Assembly: GCA_035048485.1 (NCBI GenBank)
Contig: CM068585.1
Coordinates: forward strand, 15,233,501 to 15,297,500
Direction of reading: 5' to 3'
Source: Pteria penguin
Taxonomy: Eukaryota; Mollusca; Bivalvia; Pterioida; Pteriidae
Length of the DNA: 64,000 nt
Shown: piece after piece, positions 62,999-64,000 of the stretch
How positions within the stretch are numbered: position 1 is the stretch's first letter
How the letters are laid out: every line of letters begins with the position of its first letter
Program-made: the position numbers and the translations under genes
Notes under the pieces: model-generated
The model's database searches: none
What the model was told of the DNA's origin: nothing
Seen by the model: only the letters and a program-made list of their open reading frames with translations

Positions 62999-62999
62999 G

Positions 63000-63800
63000 G
63001 GCAAACTCTTTTGATTTTCAATATCAAGGTCAAAGTCATTTTTGGGGCAAAAATAGCAATTTTTTTTAGAATACAACATGTAAACAAGGGTTAGACTAAA
63101 CTGTTTATTCTAGAACTTTAAACTTTGCACACTTATTTTTTATGACTAGAGACTGAAACCTTTTGATTTTCAAAGACATATCTGTAAGGTCAAGGTCACA
63201 GTGCTTAAGTCAGTTAGATTCTTGTCCATGACATAACTTTTTACACTGTGCATGGATTTAAATAATATTTCACAGAATTGTTGCTCAGAACCCAAGGATG
63301 TATAATGACCTGACACAAAGTTTATATATGCAAGGTCAAGGTCACAATGCATATTATGGATAAATCATTGTCCATGCCAAAACTTTTTACCCCTAACATA
63401 GATTGAGTAACAGTTCGCAGAATTGTTACCAAGGACCAGTGGGTGTCTGTTGACTTTGAACCAAGGTTATATCTGCAAGGTAAAGGTTACAATGCCTAAG
63501 ATAGGTAAATCATTGTCTGGGACATAATTTTTTACCCCTTGCATAGATTCGAGAAATATCTCACAGAATTGTTGCCCAGGGCCCAAGGGTGTCTCTTGAC
63601 CTTGAATGAAGGTTATATCTGCAAGGTCACACTACATATGATAGGTAAATCTTTGTCAAGTCCACAACTCTTTACCCCATTTACAGATTAGAATAATATT
63701 TCACAGAATTGTTGGGAAAGGGGGAATGTTTTCATACTTTCAAATTTCATCTTATCAAACTATGTGACGAGTGCGTTATGCCACTCTAGGCATTGCTCTT
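63000..63800 (+). repeat. 'aaggtcaaggtcac' repeat array, second copy
   Basis: About five modules with 'atatttcacagaattgttgc', 'cttgaaccaaggttatatctg' and 'gcaaggtcaaggtcacaatg', ending 'gtgcgttatgccactctagg'. Same family as 25,280-26,725. The remaining 200 bp to the window end show nothing. Confidence 0.8.
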
Positions 63801-64000
63801 GTTACGTTTATGATGTCATATATAAAATGTGTCATTTGGCCAATGTTTAGATATATGTTCAACCTCAGATGACATCATCATCGTGAAAAAATTGCACCAA
63901 ATTGGATTTAGTATAGTAATTTTCATTTGGTCATTTTACCCTCTAGATTGGATGGGTGGGGGTGGCTTGGGAGGCAATTTAGCTTAGTCAGCCTTGATGC

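Noticed and set aside
58628..62998. A protein kinase domain, as in LRRK1/2
   Set aside because: No HRD, DFG or glycine loop appears downstream of COR; the region is TIR-like.

Overview
The window is eukaryotic nuclear DNA: AT-rich, no operons, short exons (mostly 50-250 bp) bounded by GT/AG, and introns full of dispersed and tandem repeats. The repeat families (units rich in 'caaggtcaaggtcac', elements starting 'agctcacctgag' and ending 'caggtgagcgatataggcccactt', short inverted-repeat elements) and the gene content suggest a mollusc, probably a bivalve. That assignment is inference. No bacterial-type features, CRISPR array or RNA gene were found.

One very large plus-strand gene accounts for nearly all the coding signal, from about 2.0 kb to 63.0 kb. 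I placed 43 exons by hand. Reading frame and intron phase agree across all chosen junctions, giving about 6.4 kb of coding sequence and about 2,131 residues. The product is a ROCO-family GTPase. In order it has: an N-terminal segment; a cysteine-rich, probably zinc-binding segment (exons 2-5); a SPRY-like domain (exons 7-9); a degenerate MSP-like domain (exons 11-13); a long unassigned middle (exons 14-22); leucine-rich repeats (exons 23-26); a Roc GTPase domain with P-loop, DFAGQ switch II, a GTQSDQ G4 motif and an SSITGD G5 region (exons 27-30); a COR domain (exons 31-38); and a TIR-like domain (exons 40-42). There is no kinase domain, so it is not an LRRK orthologue. Both ends are uncertain: the start rests on one upstream ATG and the last exon may be intron read-through.

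Repeat layout: a 58-bp satellite of 19 copies (0.3-1.4 kb); a hairpin MITE (7.7-8.0 kb) with a larger relative at 39.2-40.6 kb; 'agctcacctgag' elements at 9.6-12.2, 32.9-33.9 and 51.8-53.2 kb; a decayed Tc1/mariner transposon (17.4-18.9 kb); inverted-repeat elements at 20.4-21.3, 22.7-23.1, 54.4-54.9 and 56.0-56.9 kb; a perfectly duplicated target site around a tiny hairpin at 60.5 kb; and long arrays of 'ggtcaaggtcac' units at 25.3-26.7 and 63.0-63.8 kb.

The most unusual feature is a tandem array beginning exactly at the 5' splice site of Roc exon 29 (49,009-49,635). The 45-bp unit copies the exon end, including the G4 motif and its splice donor. This makes 15 consecutive GTAAG donors; the first six keep the reading frame and each could add 15 residues to the G4 loop. 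A second, smaller array of duplicated donors follows exon 19 (36,497-36,690).
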